From: Roseovarius aestuarii
GTDB lineage: Bacteria; Pseudomonadota; Alphaproteobacteria; Rhodobacterales; Rhodobacteraceae
Assembly: GCF_019966515.1 (NCBI RefSeq)
Contig: NZ_JAIMIB010000002.1
Coordinates: forward strand, 62,001 to 126,000
Direction of reading: 5' to 3'
Length of the DNA: 64,000 nucleotides
Shown: in pieces, positions 1 through 9,531 of the stretch
Position numbering within the stretch: the stretch's first letter is position 1
Layout: each line of letters starts with the position of its first letter
Position numbers and translations under genes: made by a program
The notes under the pieces: generated by a model
Told to the model about the DNA's origin: nothing
The model's database searches: none
The model's input: the letters and a program-made list of their open reading frames with translations, nothing else

Positions 1-329
1 CGCAGCTGTGACAGCCGGTTGATGATCTCTTCCGAGTCGCTCGCAAGTTTTTGCGACAGGAAGTTATCCTGGGCTTCGGCGCCCAGCTTTGCCAGCAGCT
101 CAAGGGCGGCAGCATTTACGGCCTCGTGGTCCCGGATCATGGTTTTGGCAAATTCGTGGATCTCGGGCGTGGTGCTGATGGCGAGCGCGAGGTGGGCGTA
201 ACGGATGTCGATCGTGTCGGCAACATAAGCCACATGGGCAATTTCAGTATCGCTCAGTTGCGCGGGGTCATTTGCAAATGCCGGGGTGCTGATGGCAAGC
301 ATCAGGGTGGCAGCGAGCAGGCTTTTCAT
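1..329 (-). CDS. DUF4142 family secreted protein (C-terminus outside window)
   Basis: Read on the minus strand from the ATG at 327-329, the frame stays open to the window edge (about 109 residues seen). It begins with a typical signal peptide (MKSLLAATLMLAISTPAFA) followed by helical sequence containing LSDTEIAHVAYVADTIDIRYAHLA and MIRDHEAVNAAALELLAKLG-like segments, the pattern of DUF4142 proteins, which form ferritin-like helical bundles of unknown function and are exported. The 3' end lies before base 1. It is divergent from the AraC-type gene at 469 across a 139-base AT-richer spacer that must hold both promoters. Family call is from pattern memory; function unknown. Confidence 0.75.
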   Translation of the reverse strand, partial: MKSLLAATLMLAISTPAFANDPAQLSDTEIAHVAYVADTIDIRYAHLALAISTTPEIHEFAKTMIRDHEAVNAAALELLAKLGAEAQDNFLSQKLASDSEEIINRLSQL

Positions 330-468
330 GAGGTTCTCCCATTTGAATTGGTTTCGATGTTTCAAATAGAGAGCAGGTGGGCTGAACTTTGAATGGCGTA
401 AAGTTCAGAATTCATGCCCATTCGTTCAAACGCATGGACCTGATAGGAAATTTCTGTACATTTAGGCC

Positions 469-1419
469 ATGACCGATTTGCTAAGCGATATCCTGATGCG
501 CCTGTCCATGAAGGGGACGCTGTATTTCCGTGCGTCTTTCCGACCACCTTGGGGGGTTCGGGTGCCAAGCTATTCCAACGTGGCGCGGTTTCATTTTGTG
601 CATCGCGGCGAATGCATGATCAGGCATGAAAAGGGCGGTGATCCCTTGCGTCTGGCGCAGGGGGATCTGGTGATCATTCCGGGGGGCGCGGGCCATTCGC
701 TCTATTGTCAGCCGGAAACCGAACTTGATGCGCTACCACTTGAGACGGTGCTGGAGCGCGCGGGCTACGACGGAGAGGGCGTGTTGTTTTATCCTGGGGA
801 CGACAAGCTGGAAGACAGGGAAACGCAGTTGATCTGCGGGCATTTTTCCATAGCCGAAGGCCAAGAACATCCGATTTTCGACCGATTGCCGCCTTTCGTG
901 CATATCCCTGATTACGGCGCGCAGGCAGGGCAGTGGATGGAGGCAACGCTACGCATGATCGGGGCCGAGACCGGCGCGCAGGCGATGGGGGCCAACCTGA
1001 TCGCGCTAAAGCTTTCCGAAACGATATTTGCCCAGGCGATTCGGGCTTTCCTGTCCAGCCCTGAGGCCGAGGGCGTCGGGCTGTCGGGTTTTGTCGACCC
1101 GCAACTGGCGCGGGCGCTGCGAATGATCCATGCGGACCCGTCGCATGGCTGGACGCTGGATATGCTTGCGCGTGAGGCGGGGATGTCGCGCACCGGGTTC
1201 GCGGTTCGGTTCTCGGACAAGGTGGGCATGCCGCCGCTGCAATATGTGACCTATTGGCGAATGCAACTGGCCTGTCAGGCGCTGCGCGAAACCGGCCGGT
1301 CGGTGGCTGAAGTAGCGGCCGAGGTCGGCTATAGTTCGGAATCCGGATTTTCGCGGGTATTCAAGAAGGAAAAGGGCCTGCCGCCCGCGAAGTATCGCGC
1401 GGCAATGGCAGCGGCCTGA
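469..1419 (+). CDS. AraC family transcriptional regulator with N-terminal cupin
   Basis: A 316-residue protein. Residues about 10-190 form a cupin-type sensory domain of the AraC_binding/Cupin_6 kind (FHFVHRGECMIRH, LAQGDLVIIPGGAGHSLY). Residues about 215-310 are a two-HTH AraC DNA-binding domain, with the hallmark second-helix region VAEVAAEVGYSSESGFSRVFK. Such regulators often control an adjacent detoxification or redox gene. The nearest candidates are the divergent DUF4142 gene and the downstream MetE-like gene; the effector cannot be read from sequence. The next gene starts 206 bases downstream, so it is probably not in the same operon. Confidence 0.9.
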   Translation: MTDLLSDILMRLSMKGTLYFRASFRPPWGVRVPSYSNVARFHFVHRGECMIRHEKGGDPLRLAQGDLVIIPGGAGHSLYCQPETELDALPLETVLERAGYDGEGVLFYPGDDKLEDRETQLICGHFSIAEGQEHPIFDRLPPFVHIPDYGAQAGQWMEATLRMIGAETGAQAMGANLIALKLSETIFAQAIRAFLSSPEAEGVGLSGFVDPQLARALRMIHADPSHGWTLDMLAREAGMSRTGFAVRFSDKVGMPPLQYVTYWRMQLACQALRETGRSVAEVAAEVGYSSESGFSRVFKKEKGLPPAKYRAAMAAA

Positions 1420-1484
1420 GCAATCATTGGCATATGACGCCCTGAGACGTGTGATTGCCAGTCGCGGCAGGTGGGCTGATGATC

Positions 1485-1519
1485 GCCCGGCGCTCTTCGC
1501 GCCTGCTTCCGCGCCGGGC
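1485..1519. other. GC-rich perfect inverted repeat between araC-type and metE-like genes
   Basis: Perfect 9-base arms GCCCGGCGC (1485-1493) and GCGCCGGGC (1511-1519) enclose a 17-base loop. No T tract follows on either strand, so a standard intrinsic terminator is not supported. It may still act as a 3' hairpin for the araC-type mRNA or as a leader structure for the gene at 1626. Confidence 0.35.
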
Positions 1520-1625
1520 ACATCTCGAACGACGGACCAGTGCCAAAGTTGACCGAACATGGTTTCGTCCAAAACAGAATTGTCCTAGCATTCCGCCCAT
1601 GCGAATACACTGAAAGGACGCAGCC

Positions 1626-2675
1626 ATGTCTTTGCCGACGACCTGTATCGGGGCCTATCCCAAACCTGACTACGTGCCGATCTCGGATTGGTTTCAGGTA
1701 CGGTGCGACGATGATGACTATGGCGACAAGGTGCTGCGCAACTGGACCGAGAACAGCGAAAAGGACATTGTGGCCCTTCTGGACAGGGCCACAGTTGAGG
1801 CGGTCGAAGACCAGATCGCCTGTGGCATCGATGTGCCAACCGACGGTGAGCAGCGGCGCGAAAACTACGTGCATTACCAGTGCCGGCACTTCGAGGGGTT
1901 CGACTTCGAGAACCTGACCGAGACCGTTCAGCGCAACGGCGCGTATAAATCCGAGCTTCCCACGATCCGTGCGCCGATACGGGCCACCGACACTTCAACA
2001 CTTGTGCGCGATTGGCAGGTTGCTGAGAAAGCCGCCGGCAGACCGGTCAAGATCACCGTGCCGGGGCCGATGACGATTTCCGACACCACCGCGGATGCCT
2101 ATTACAATGATGCCCCGAAACTGGCGCGTGACCTGGCGGATGCGCTTAACGGGCAGATCAGGGCGCTGGCCGAGGCGGGTTGCCGGAACATACAGGTCGA
2201 TGAACCGATCTTCGCCCGCAAGCCCGACGAGGCGCTGGCCTATGGTACAGAAACGCTGGAACGGTGTTTTCATGGCCTGCCCGACGAGGTAACGCGGGTC
2301 GTTCACATGTGCTGCGGCTATCCATCCTATCTCGATCAGGACGACTATCCCAAGGCAGACCAGGGATCATATCAGCAGATCGCAGAGGCGGTCGATGGCA
2401 TCGCCGATCAGATCTCGATCGAGGATGCGCACCGTCACAACCCCACGCACCTCTTTCCGCAATTCCAGAAATCAAAGCTGATCGTGGGTTTCGTCACCGT
2501 CGCTTCGAGCCGGGTCGAGCCGGTCGAGGAAATCCGCGCACGTATGATCGAGGTGATGCAACATATGCCCGTGGAACGGCTAATCGCGGCGCCCGATTGC
2601 GGGCTGGGTTTTCTGGGGCGGGACCTGGCGATGCAAAAGCTCAAAAATCTGTCCGAGGCGGCCCAATCCGTCTGA
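1626..2675 (+). CDS. Stand-alone MetE C-terminal-type (cobalamin-independent) methyltransferase
   Basis: A 349-residue protein that covers only the catalytic C-terminal barrel of cobalamin-independent methionine synthase; full MetE is about 750 residues. Family signatures are CIGAYPKP near the N-terminus, VDEPIFARKP in the middle, HMCCGYP as the zinc His-x-Cys site, and IAAPDCGLGF, which supplies the last zinc cysteine. Such core-MetE proteins transfer methyl groups to thiols, sometimes homocysteine, from donors that are often not the polyglutamated folate. The start is supported by an AAAGGAC sequence upstream. A second, corrinoid-dependent methyl-transfer gene lies at 36550. The actual donor and acceptor are not deducible here. 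Confidence 0.8.
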   Translation: MSLPTTCIGAYPKPDYVPISDWFQVRCDDDDYGDKVLRNWTENSEKDIVALLDRATVEAVEDQIACGIDVPTDGEQRRENYVHYQCRHFEGFDFENLTETVQRNGAYKSELPTIRAPIRATDTSTLVRDWQVAEKAAGRPVKITVPGPMTISDTTADAYYNDAPKLARDLADALNGQIRALAEAGCRNIQVDEPIFARKPDEALAYGTETLERCFHGLPDEVTRVVHMCCGYPSYLDQDDYPKADQGSYQQIAEAVDGIADQISIEDAHRHNPTHLFPQFQKSKLIVGFVTVASSRVEPVEEIRARMIEVMQHMPVERLIAAPDCGLGFLGRDLAMQKLKNLSEAAQSV

Positions 2676-2836
2676 TGCTTCGCCGCGATGCTGCACGACA
2701 GCAAAGCTTTGAATTTCGGTGCTGTTAAAATGCTTTGGTCAGGTTGACCCCACCTTGGGGCACGGGTAAACCCGAATGTAGTCATAAAGAGCCATCTGAA
2801 TGCGTGACAATTCATGCGCATGAAAGGAGCCACCAC

Positions 2837-3202
2837 GTGGAAGAGATGCTAAGGGAATACCTTCCCATTCTCGTTTTCCTGGCCATCGCCATCGGTCTCG
2901 GAATTGTTCTGATCCTCGCCGCTGTCGTATTGGCCGTTCGCAACCCCGATCCCGAGAAAGTCAGCGCCTACGAATGTGGCTTCAATGCCTTTGATGATGC
3001 TCGGATGAAATTCGACGTGCGCTTCTACCTGGTCTGTATCCTTTTCATCATTTTCGACCTTGAGATCGCGATGCTGTTTCCCTGGGCCGTAGCCTTCAAG
3101 GATATCAGCATGGTGGCGTTCTGGTCGATGATGGTTTTCCTCGCGGTTCTGACCGCCGGATTTGCCTATGAGTGGCGCAAAGGAGCGATGGAATGGGATT
3201 AG
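2837..3202 (+). CDS. nuoA: NADH-quinone oxidoreductase subunit A
   Basis: Small membrane subunit of complex I, 121 residues and three transmembrane helices. The diagnostic block [20 protein letters not shown] lies in the first loop, followed by the acidic second helix with FDLEIAML. I chose the GTG at 2837 because AAAGGAG at 2823-2829 sits at proper distance and the length then matches the family. An in-frame ATG at 2735 would add 34 unrelated residues. This is the first gene of the nuo operon; about 160 bases separate it from the MetE-like gene and should hold the promoter. Confidence 0.95.
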   Translation: MEEMLREYLPILVFLAIAIGLGIVLILAAVVLAVRNPDPEKVSAYECGFNAFDDARMKFDVRFYLVCILFIIFDLEIAMLFPWAVAFKDISMVAFWSMMVFLAVLTAGFAYEWRKGAMEWD

Positions 3203-3726
3203 CAACCGGCGCCAACACCGCGGGCGGCGACCGCGAATTCGCCACGCAGGAACTGAACAGGGATTTGCAGGACAAGGGGTTCCTGCTGACCACCTCCGAG
3301 GACATCGTGAACTGGGCGCGAACCGGAAGCTTGCACTGGATGACATTCGGTCTGGCCTGCTGCGCGGTCGAGATGATGCACACCGCCATGCCGCGCTATG
3401 ACGTGGAGCGCTTTGGCTTTGCCCCGCGCGCCTCCCCGCGCCAGTCGGATGTGATGATCGTTGCCGGAACGCTGACCAACAAGATGGCCCCCGCTTTGCG
3501 CAAGGTCTATGACCAGATGCCCGAGCCGCGCTACGTGATCTCGATGGGCAGCTGCGCCAATGGCGGCGGCTATTACCATTACAGCTATTCCGTGGTGCGC
3601 GGCTGTGACCGGGTTGTGCCGGTCGATATCTACGTGCCTGGCTGCCCGCCCACCGCCGAGGCGCTGGTCTATGGCATCATGGCTTTGCAACGCAAAATCC
3701 GCCGTACCGGGACCATCGTGCGATGA
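3193..3726 (+). CDS. nuoB: NADH-quinone oxidoreductase subunit B
   Basis: Peripheral-arm subunit of 177 residues that carries cluster N2, the last iron-sulfur cluster before quinone. Ligand cysteines are seen in [10 protein letters not shown] (tandem pair), MGSCANGGG and [10 protein letters not shown], all intact. The start at ATG 3193 overlaps the end of nuoA by 10 bases and is preceded by AAAGGAG (3179-3185). It is co-transcribed with nuoA and the following ABM-like gene, with which it shares an ATGA overlap. Confidence 0.97.
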   Translation: MGLATGANTAGGDREFATQELNRDLQDKGFLLTTSEDIVNWARTGSLHWMTFGLACCAVEMMHTAMPRYDVERFGFAPRASPRQSDVMIVAGTLTNKMAPALRKVYDQMPEPRYVISMGSCANGGGYYHYSYSVVRGCDRVVPVDIYVPGCPPTAEALVYGIMALQRKIRRTGTIVR

Positions 3727-4049
3727 GCAGTGCGGTTGTCAGAAGGTGGGAAGCCACCGTGGCAAGGGATGATCTGACCGCCTGCGTTGAGACTTTTCGT
3801 GAACGCGTGCTGCCCAACATGCGCGCGATCGACGGGTTCCGCGACGCTACCTTTCTGGCAAGACGTGACGAAGATCCTGCGCATCTGATCGTGCTGACCA
3901 AATGGCGGGACATGGCCGCGGTGGTTGCTTTTGCAGGTGATCAGGCCGCGAAAGCCGTGGTGCCGGATTTCATGGCGGGCTTTTTCAAGACCCAAGATGC
4001 CGAGGCCACGTTTTACGACCAGATTCTCCGGGAGGAAGGCGATGAGTGA
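3723..4049 (+). CDS. Small ABM-like (antibiotic biosynthesis monooxygenase fold) protein in nuo operon
   Basis: A 108-residue soluble protein inserted between nuoB and nuoC. Its first base overlaps the nuoB stop (ATGA) and its end overlaps nuoC by 8 bases, so it is translationally coupled. The layout resembles dimeric alpha-beta barrel (ABM/EthD-type) proteins: R..V..... F...[17 protein letters not shown], then [11 protein letters not shown]. No conserved catalytic residues can be named. Extra reading frames between nuo genes are known in Paracoccus and R. capsulatus, but their function is unclear. Not a known complex I subunit. Confidence 0.65.
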   Translation: MSSAVVRRWEATVARDDLTACVETFRERVLPNMRAIDGFRDATFLARRDEDPAHLIVLTKWRDMAAVVAFAGDQAAKAVVPDFMAGFFKTQDAEATFYDQILREEGDE

Positions 4050-4650
4050 CGCGCTGAACGAACTTGGCACCCATATCGAGACCAAACGCACCGATTGCGT
4101 GCTGGGTTGGAGCGTCGCCCATGACGAGCTGACCGTCGATGTGGCGCTTTCGAATATCGTGGGTTTGGTCGAGTTTCTGAAATCCGATCAGACCTGCAAG
4201 TTCTCGACCCTGGTGGATATCACCGCCGTAGACTACCCCGAGCGGGCCAAGCGGTTCGACGTGGTCTATCACTTCCTCAGCATGTACCAGAACCAGCGCA
4301 TCCGCCTGCGTATCGCCGTGCGCGAAGAGGATATGGTGCCGTCGATCACCGAGGTGCATCCCTCGGCCAACTGGTTCGAGCGCGAAGTTTTCGACATGTA
4401 CGGCATCCTGTTTTCCGGCCACCCGGACCTGCGCCGCATCCTCACCGATTACGGCTTTCGCGGCTATCCGCTGCGCAAGGATTTCCCGACCACAGGCTAC
4501 ACCGAAGTGCGCTATGACGAAGAGCAAAAGCGCGTGGTCTATGAGCCCGTCAGCCTCGTGCAGGAATACCGCCAGTTCGATTTCATGTCTCCGTGGGAGG
4601 GGGCCGAATACATCCTGCCCGGTGATGAAAAGCAGGAGGAGGCGAAATGA
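4042..4650 (+). CDS. nuoC: NADH-quinone oxidoreductase subunit C
   Basis: Peripheral-arm 30-kDa-type subunit, 202 residues. Family blocks are seen in [17 protein letters not shown] (the 30K signature), [14 protein letters not shown] and GYPLRKDFP. The reading frame opens earlier, but the ATG at 4042 follows GGAGG at 4031-4035 and gives the family-typical N-terminus. NuoC and NuoD are separate genes here, unlike the NuoCD fusion of enterobacteria. The stop overlaps the start of a 53-codon frame by four bases. Confidence 0.96.
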   Translation: MSDALNELGTHIETKRTDCVLGWSVAHDELTVDVALSNIVGLVEFLKSDQTCKFSTLVDITAVDYPERAKRFDVVYHFLSMYQNQRIRLRIAVREEDMVPSITEVHPSANWFEREVFDMYGILFSGHPDLRRILTDYGFRGYPLRKDFPTTGYTEVRYDEEQKRVVYEPVSLVQEYRQFDFMSPWEGAEYILPGDEKQEEAK

Positions 4651-4808
4651 TCCCGTTTCTGACTGAGATTGCGGAATTCATCGTTGCTTTGCTGATGCTT
4701 GCAGCAACACAGCCCTTTTTAAAAAAATCTGTAGATGTCTCATGCTGTGTCATCCCGTTGCATGGCGTAGCTAAACCGTCGCATATTACCGGGAGGCTCG
4801 CGAAATGA
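4647..4808 (+). CDS. Putative 53-residue micro-ORF bridging nuoC and nuoD
   Basis: Between nuoC and nuoD lies an open frame whose ATG overlaps the nuoC stop (ATGA, 4647-4650) and whose stop overlaps the nuoD start (ATGA, 4805-4808). The product would begin with an amphipathic to hydrophobic stretch ([19 protein letters not shown]) that could span or lie on a membrane; the tail has two adjacent cysteines and no recognisable domain. The DNA is AT-richer than its neighbours, with an A7 run at 4721-4727, which argues for either a young insertion or a poorly conserved peptide. The exact double coupling is the main reason to list it. Confidence 0.4.
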   Translation: MIPFLTEIAEFIVALLMLAATQPFLKKSVDVSCCVIPLHGVAKPSHITGRLAK

Positions 4809-6037
4809 TGGACGGCTCCACCAACGCTCGCGGCTATGAAGACGCCCAGACCGGCGAGCAGCAGATCCGCAATTTCAACATCAACTTCGGGCCTCAGCAC
4901 CCGGCGGCGCATGGCGTGCTGCGGTTGGTGCTGGAGCTGGACGGCGAGATTGTCGAGCGCTGCGACCCGCATATCGGTCTGCTGCATCGCGGCACCGAAA
5001 AGCTGATGGAAAGCCGCACCTATCTGCAGAACCTGCCCTATTTCGACCGGCTGGATTACGTGGCCCCGATGAACCAGGAACATGCCTGGTGTCTGGCCAT
5101 CGAAAAACTGACGGGCACCGAGGTGCCGCGCCGGGGCAGCCTGATCCGGGTGCTGTACTCGGAAATCGGCCGTATTCTGAACCACCTGCTGAACGTGACC
5201 ACACAGGCGATGGATGTGGGCGCGCTGACCCCGCCGCTCTGGGGCTTCGAAGAGCGTGAAAAGCTGATGGTCTTCTATGAACGCGCATGCGGGGCACGGC
5301 TGCATGCGGCCTATTTCCGCCCCGGTGGCGTGCATCAGGACCTGCCGCCGGACCTGATTGACGATATCGAGACCTGGGCCAATGAATTCCCCGCCGTGAT
5401 CGACGATATTGACGGGCTTCTGACCGAAAACCGCATCTTCAAGCAGCGCAATGCCGATATCGGCGTGGTCAGCGAGCAGGAAGCGCTCGATTGGGGCTTT
5501 TCAGGCGTGATGGTACGCGGCTCGGGCATGGCATGGGATCTGCGCCGGGCGCAGCCCTATGAATGCTATGACGAGTTTGAATTCCAGATCCCCGTGGGCA
5601 AGAACGGCGATTGCTATGATCGGTACCTCTGCCGGATGGAAGAGATGCGCCAGTCTCTGCATATTATCCATCAGGCGATTGCGAAACTGCGGGCGCCGGA
5701 AGGGCAGGGCGATGTGATGACCCGGGGCAAACTGTCGCCACCCACACGCGGCGACATGAAAACCAGCATGGAAAGCCTGATCCACCATTTCAAGCTTTAC
5801 ACCGAAGGCTTCCGCGTGCCGGAGGGCGAAGTCTATGCCGCCGTCGAGGCACCCAAGGGCGAGTTCGGCGTTTATCTGGTGGCTGATGGCAGCAACAAAC
5901 CTTACCGCGCCAAGATTCGCGCGCCGGGGTATTTGCATTTGCAGGCGATGGACCACGTTGCCGGGGGGCATCAGTTGGCCGACGTGGCGGCGATTATCGG
6001 CACGATGGATGTGGTGTTCGGAGAGATCGACCGCTGA
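4805..6037 (+). CDS. nuoD: NADH-quinone oxidoreductase subunit D
   Basis: The 49-kDa-type subunit of complex I, 410 residues, which together with NuoB forms the quinone-binding cavity. It shows the N-terminal quinone-loop block [14 protein letters not shown] and the family blocks [14 protein letters not shown] and [14 protein letters not shown]; the C-terminus ends DVVFGEIDR as in homologues. GGAGG at 4792-4796 precedes the ATG at 4805; an adjacent ATG at 4808 is equally possible. It is separated from nuoE by a lipoprotein-like gene. Confidence 0.97.
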   Translation: MMDGSTNARGYEDAQTGEQQIRNFNINFGPQHPAAHGVLRLVLELDGEIVERCDPHIGLLHRGTEKLMESRTYLQNLPYFDRLDYVAPMNQEHAWCLAIEKLTGTEVPRRGSLIRVLYSEIGRILNHLLNVTTQAMDVGALTPPLWGFEEREKLMVFYERACGARLHAAYFRPGGVHQDLPPDLIDDIETWANEFPAVIDDIDGLLTENRIFKQRNADIGVVSEQEALDWGFSGVMVRGSGMAWDLRRAQPYECYDEFEFQIPVGKNGDCYDRYLCRMEEMRQSLHIIHQAIAKLRAPEGQGDVMTRGKLSPPTRGDMKTSMESLIHHFKLYTEGFRVPEGEVYAAVEAPKGEFGVYLVADGSNKPYRAKIRAPGYLHLQAMDHVAGGHQLADVAAIIGTMDVVFGEIDR

Positions 6038-6080
6038 TGCGGTCTTGCAGAAAAGCGGAAGAACGCGAGGGACGTAGTAA

Positions 6081-6368
6081 ATGAAGACAGGTATTCGGCT
6101 GGGAATTTTCGGAATAGCGATCGGCTTGTCGGGCTGTGCTTTGCCACCGGACGGGGTAAGCCAGCAAGATATCGCCAATTACGAGGCCGCCGTGGCCAGT
6201 ATCGGCTGTGTGATGGCACATGAATCCGATTATCTGCCGGTCGAATTTCAGGCCGGGCTGACCCGCGAACAGACCCTGGCGATCACCAAATACGAACTTG
6301 CCGCCGAGAGGGCCGTCTCATTGCCCGAGGGTGGTGTGAAACTGACCACAGGAGCCTGTGCCGGATAA
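6081..6368 (+). CDS. Small lipoprotein-like protein between nuoD and nuoE
   Basis: A 95-residue protein with a lipoprotein signal: a basic start, a hydrophobic run and the lipobox GLSGC at about residue 19. The mature part contains two further cysteines (SIGCVMAH and GACAG), possibly a disulfide. It ends in TAATG, so its stop overlaps the nuoE start by one base. It would sit on the periplasmic side, away from the cytoplasmic arm of complex I, so a direct structural role is not obvious. I recognise no named domain. Confidence 0.7.
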   Translation: MKTGIRLGIFGIAIGLSGCALPPDGVSQQDIANYEAAVASIGCVMAHESDYLPVEFQAGLTREQTLAITKYELAAERAVSLPEGGVKLTTGACAG

Positions 6369-7528
6369 TGCTACGCCGTCTTCACCACAAGCAACCCGAG
6401 AGCTTTGCCTTCACGCCCGCCAACCGGGAATGGGCTGATGCGCAGATCAGCAAATACCCCGAGGGCCGTCAGGCCAGCGCGATCATCCCTTTGCTTTGGC
6501 GCGCGCAGGAGCAGGAGGGCTGGCTGAGCCGACCGGCGATCGAAACTGTCGCCGATATGTTGGGGCTGGCCTATATCCGGGCGCTGGAGGTGGCGAGTTT
6601 CTACTTCATGTTCCAATTGCAACCTGTTGGTTCCGTGGCGAATATCCAGATCTGCGGCACGACGTCCTGCATGATTTGCGGGGCCGAGGACCTGGTGGGT
6701 GTCTGCCGCGAAAAGATTGCCGACAAGCCGCATACACTCAGCGGCGACGGCAAGTTCAGCTGGGAAGAAGTGGAATGCCTGGGCGCCTGTGCCAATGCGC
6801 CGATGGCGCAGATCGGCAAGGATTATTACGAGGATCTGACCGCTGCACGACTGGCCGAGATCATTGACGAGTTGGCAGCGGGCAAAGTGCCGGTGCCCGG
6901 GCCGCAGAACGGGCGTTATGCCTCGGAACCCAAGGCCGGTCTGACCAGCCTGAAGGATTTCGATAGTGGTCAGACCAAGTATAATGCCAGCGCACAGCTC
7001 GCCGTTGATATTGGCGAGACGGTAAAGCGGATCGATGGCACCGAAGTGCCTATTTTGGCGCCGTGGCGCGACAAAGGCGCCAACCACGCCCCCGCCGCTT
7101 CTGCCGTCAAGCTGAACGAAGAAGCGCAGGATGTCCGGGTTGCAACTCCTGCCAAACCTGCGGCGAAGGTCGAGAAAGCCAAGCCTGCGGCAAAGGCAAA
7201 ATCGGCAAAGGCTGCAAAAGTAGATGCGCCCGCTGATACCGGCACCAAGCCCGAGGCGCTGAGCGCACCGCGTGATGGCGGGGCTGATAATCTGAAAGAG
7301 ATCAAGGGCGTCGGTCCAAAGCTTGAGAAGCTGCTGAATTCGCATGGAATTTATCACTTCGACCAGATCGCCAACTGGTCCGACAAGGATGTGGCGTGGG
7401 CTGATAACAGCCTTGTCGGTTTCAAAGGTCGGGTGAGTCGCGACAATTGGGTCGAACAGGCCAGAATTCTCGCCGAAGGAGGCGAGACAGAATTTTCGAA
7501 ACGCGTTGACGATGGCGACGTGTACTGA
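6368..7528 (+). CDS. nuoE: NADH-quinone oxidoreductase subunit E with C-terminal helix-hairpin-helix extension
   Basis: Residues about 1-170 are the thioredoxin-like 24-kDa subunit. Its [2Fe-2S] cluster N1a cysteines are visible in [10 protein letters not shown] and [10 protein letters not shown]. The protein is 386 residues, roughly 170-200 longer than a minimal NuoE. The extra part is an Ala/Lys/Pro-rich linker (about 250-310) and then a compact domain starting with [20 protein letters not shown], which looks like the helix-hairpin-helix-type module found at the ends of several alphaproteobacterial proteins. Its role is not known to me; nucleic-acid binding is typical for the motif but unproven here. 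Confidence 0.95.
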   Translation: MLRRLHHKQPESFAFTPANREWADAQISKYPEGRQASAIIPLLWRAQEQEGWLSRPAIETVADMLGLAYIRALEVASFYFMFQLQPVGSVANIQICGTTSCMICGAEDLVGVCREKIADKPHTLSGDGKFSWEEVECLGACANAPMAQIGKDYYEDLTAARLAEIIDELAAGKVPVPGPQNGRYASEPKAGLTSLKDFDSGQTKYNASAQLAVDIGETVKRIDGTEVPILAPWRDKGANHAPAASAVKLNEEAQDVRVATPAKPAAKVEKAKPAAKAKSAKAAKVDAPADTGTKPEALSAPRDGGADNLKEIKGVGPKLEKLLNSHGIYHFDQIANWSDKDVAWADNSLVGFKGRVSRDNWVEQARILAEGGETEFSKRVDDGDVY

Positions 7529-7541
7529 CGGATGATGAGTG

Positions 7542-7760
7542 ATGGCTGCGCAAGAGGACGAAGGCAAAAAGGGGCGGCAGGCCGCGCTGGTGATTGCCGG
7601 AACGGCGATCTTCTGGGTCGTCGCGTCCTTCGTGGGCGGTCAGTTGGGGCTGGACAACCGCACCCGCGCGCTTTTCGATCTTGTGGCTTTGGCAGGGTTC
7701 ATCTGGGCCCTGTGGATGATCTTTCAAATCTGGCGCGCGCGTCAGGATAATCAGGGGTAG
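7542..7760 (+). CDS. Small two-helix membrane protein, DUF5337-like
   Basis: A 72-residue protein with a polar, charged N-terminus (MAAQEDEGKKGRQ) and two transmembrane stretches (residues about 14-34 and 45-62), ending in a basic tail. It lies 13 bases after nuoE and 6 bases before nuoF. Length and topology match the DUF5337 proteins that I remember from Rhodobacteraceae nuo loci; this name is from memory. The frame also allows a GTG at 7539; I prefer the ATG at 7542. No conserved catalytic residues. Confidence 0.7.
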   Translation: MAAQEDEGKKGRQAALVIAGTAIFWVVASFVGGQLGLDNRTRALFDLVALAGFIWALWMIFQIWRARQDNQG

Positions 7761-7766
7761 TAGCGG

Positions 7767-9062
7767 ATGCTGAACGACCAGGACCGTATCTTTACCAATC
7801 TCTACGGCATGCATGATCGCACGCTGAAGGGCGCGCAGGCGCGGGGCCACTGGGATGGTACCGCGAAGATCCTGCAGAACGGGCGCGACTGGATTGTCGA
7901 TCAGATGAAGGCCAGCGGGTTGCGCGGGCGGGGCGGGGCGGGTTTCCCCACCGGACTGAAATGGTCTTTCATGCCCAAGGAAAGCGATGGCCGTCCTGCT
8001 TATCTGGTGGTCAATGCCGACGAGTCTGAGCCGGGCACCTGCAAGGATCGCGAGATCATGCGCCATGATCCGCACACGTTGGTCGAGGGCTGCCTGATCG
8101 CCAGTTTCGCGATGAATGCCCATGCCTGCTACATCTACATTCGCGGCGAATATATCCGCGAGAAAGAGGCGCTTCAGGCCGCGATTGACGAGGCTTACGA
8201 GGCCGGTCTGATCGGTAAGAACGCCTGTAACTCAGGGTATGATTTCGACCTCTACCTGGCTCACGGGGCAGGCGCCTATATCTGCGGCGAGGAAACTGCC
8301 TTGCTGGAAAGCCTTGAGGGCAAGAAGGGCATGCCCCGGATGAAGCCGCCGTTTCCGGCCGGTGCCGGGCTTTATGGCTGCCCGACCACGGTCAACAATG
8401 TTGAATCCATTGCCGTGGTGCCGACCATTTTGCGGCGTGGGCCGGACTGGTTTGCCGGTTTTGGTCGCCCCAACAATGCGGGCACCAAGCTTTTTGCCAT
8501 CTCGGGCCATGTCAACAACCCTTGTGTCGTCGAAGAGGCGATGTCGATCACGTTCGAGGAACTGATCGACAAGCATTGCGACGGTATTCGCGGCGGCTGG
8601 GATAACCTCAAGGCCGTCATTCCGGGCGGATCGTCGGTGCCGTGCATCCGTGGCGAGCATATGCGCGAGGCGATCATGGATTTCGACTACCTGCGCGAAC
8701 AACGCTCGGGTCTTGGCACGGCGGCGGTGATCGTGATGGACAATTCCACCGATATCATCAAGGCGATCTGGCGGCTGGCGAAGTTCTACAAACACGAAAG
8801 CTGCGGCCAGTGTACACCGTGTCGCGAAGGCACTGGCTGGATGATGCGGGTGATGGAGCGTTTGGTGAAAGGCGATGCCGAACCGGAAGAGATCGACATG
8901 CTGCTGGATGTGACCAAGCAGGTCGAGGGCCACACGATCTGCGCCCTTGGCGATGCGGCAGCCTGGCCCATTCAGGGTCTGATCCGCAATTTCCGAGATG
9001 AGATCGAAGACCGGATCAAGGCAAAACGAACCGGCGCGGTTAGCGCTGTGGCGGCGGAGTGA
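7767..9062 (+). CDS. nuoF: NADH-quinone oxidoreductase subunit F (NADH-binding)
   Basis: The 51-kDa-type subunit, 431 residues, binding NADH, FMN and cluster N3. Visible signatures are [15 protein letters not shown] (NADH/FMN site), [19 protein letters not shown] (FMN site) and [10 protein letters not shown] with a later C in [10 protein letters not shown] as the [4Fe-4S] N3 ligands. It takes electrons from NADH and passes them to NuoE/NuoG. It starts 6 bases after the DUF5337-like gene and is followed directly by a MAPEG gene. Confidence 0.98.
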   Translation: MLNDQDRIFTNLYGMHDRTLKGAQARGHWDGTAKILQNGRDWIVDQMKASGLRGRGGAGFPTGLKWSFMPKESDGRPAYLVVNADESEPGTCKDREIMRHDPHTLVEGCLIASFAMNAHACYIYIRGEYIREKEALQAAIDEAYEAGLIGKNACNSGYDFDLYLAHGAGAYICGEETALLESLEGKKGMPRMKPPFPAGAGLYGCPTTVNNVESIAVVPTILRRGPDWFAGFGRPNNAGTKLFAISGHVNNPCVVEEAMSITFEELIDKHCDGIRGGWDNLKAVIPGGSSVPCIRGEHMREAIMDFDYLREQRSGLGTAAVIVMDNSTDIIKAIWRLAKFYKHESCGQCTPCREGTGWMMRVMERLVKGDAEPEEIDMLLDVTKQVEGHTICALGDAAAWPIQGLIRNFRDEIEDRIKAKRTGAVSAVAAE

Positions 9063-9066
9063 TCTG

Positions 9067-9483
9067 ATGGAACACTTCGCTACATACGGACATGCAATCG
9101 TGGCGATGGCGGCGACGGCTATTTTTGGTCTGCTGCTCAGCCCCCTCTCGGCGATGCGGAAATCGGCGATTGGCCTGGCACCGGGATGCGAACCCGAGGC
9201 TGATTACAGCAGTTCGGTCTATCGTTGGCACCGCGCGTATGCCAACCTGTCCGAGACGATTGGCTTCTTTGTCGCCTGTGTCGCGGCCGCCATTCTTGCG
9301 GGGGCGAGCCCGTTCTGGGTGAATCTCTTCGCCTCGATCTTCTTTGTTAGCAGGCTGGTGCTGGCCGTGATCCATATCGGCGGGATCGGCAAACCAGATA
9401 TGAGCGCGCGCTCGTTCCTTTATGTAGCGGGATGGCTGATGTGCGTCTTGCTGGCGATCATGGCAATTTTTGCGGTTTTGTAG
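9067..9483 (+). CDS. MAPEG family membrane protein in nuo operon
   Basis: A 138-residue integral membrane protein with four predicted helices. The sequence between helices 1 and 2 contains YRWHRAYANLSETIGFFV, with the N-x-x-E-type pattern of MAPEG proteins (membrane-associated proteins in eicosanoid and glutathione metabolism). Bacterial members are mostly uncharacterised. I chose the ATG at 9067, just after the nuoF stop; a longer frame from 8998 lies inside nuoF. Position in the operon implies co-expression with complex I but nothing in it resembles a nuo subunit. Confidence 0.75.
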   Translation: MEHFATYGHAIVAMAATAIFGLLLSPLSAMRKSAIGLAPGCEPEADYSSSVYRWHRAYANLSETIGFFVACVAAAILAGASPFWVNLFASIFFVSRLVLAVIHIGGIGKPDMSARSFLYVAGWLMCVLLAIMAIFAVL

Positions 9484-9531
9484 GGTGAGTGCGATGGAAA
9501 CATATCAGCAGCCGGTAGCGGGGGGCCTCGC

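Noticed and set aside
6371-7567. 398-codon minus-strand frame opposite nuoE
   Set aside because: The plus strand carries intact NuoE cysteine motifs and coupled starts; the antisense product shows no domain.
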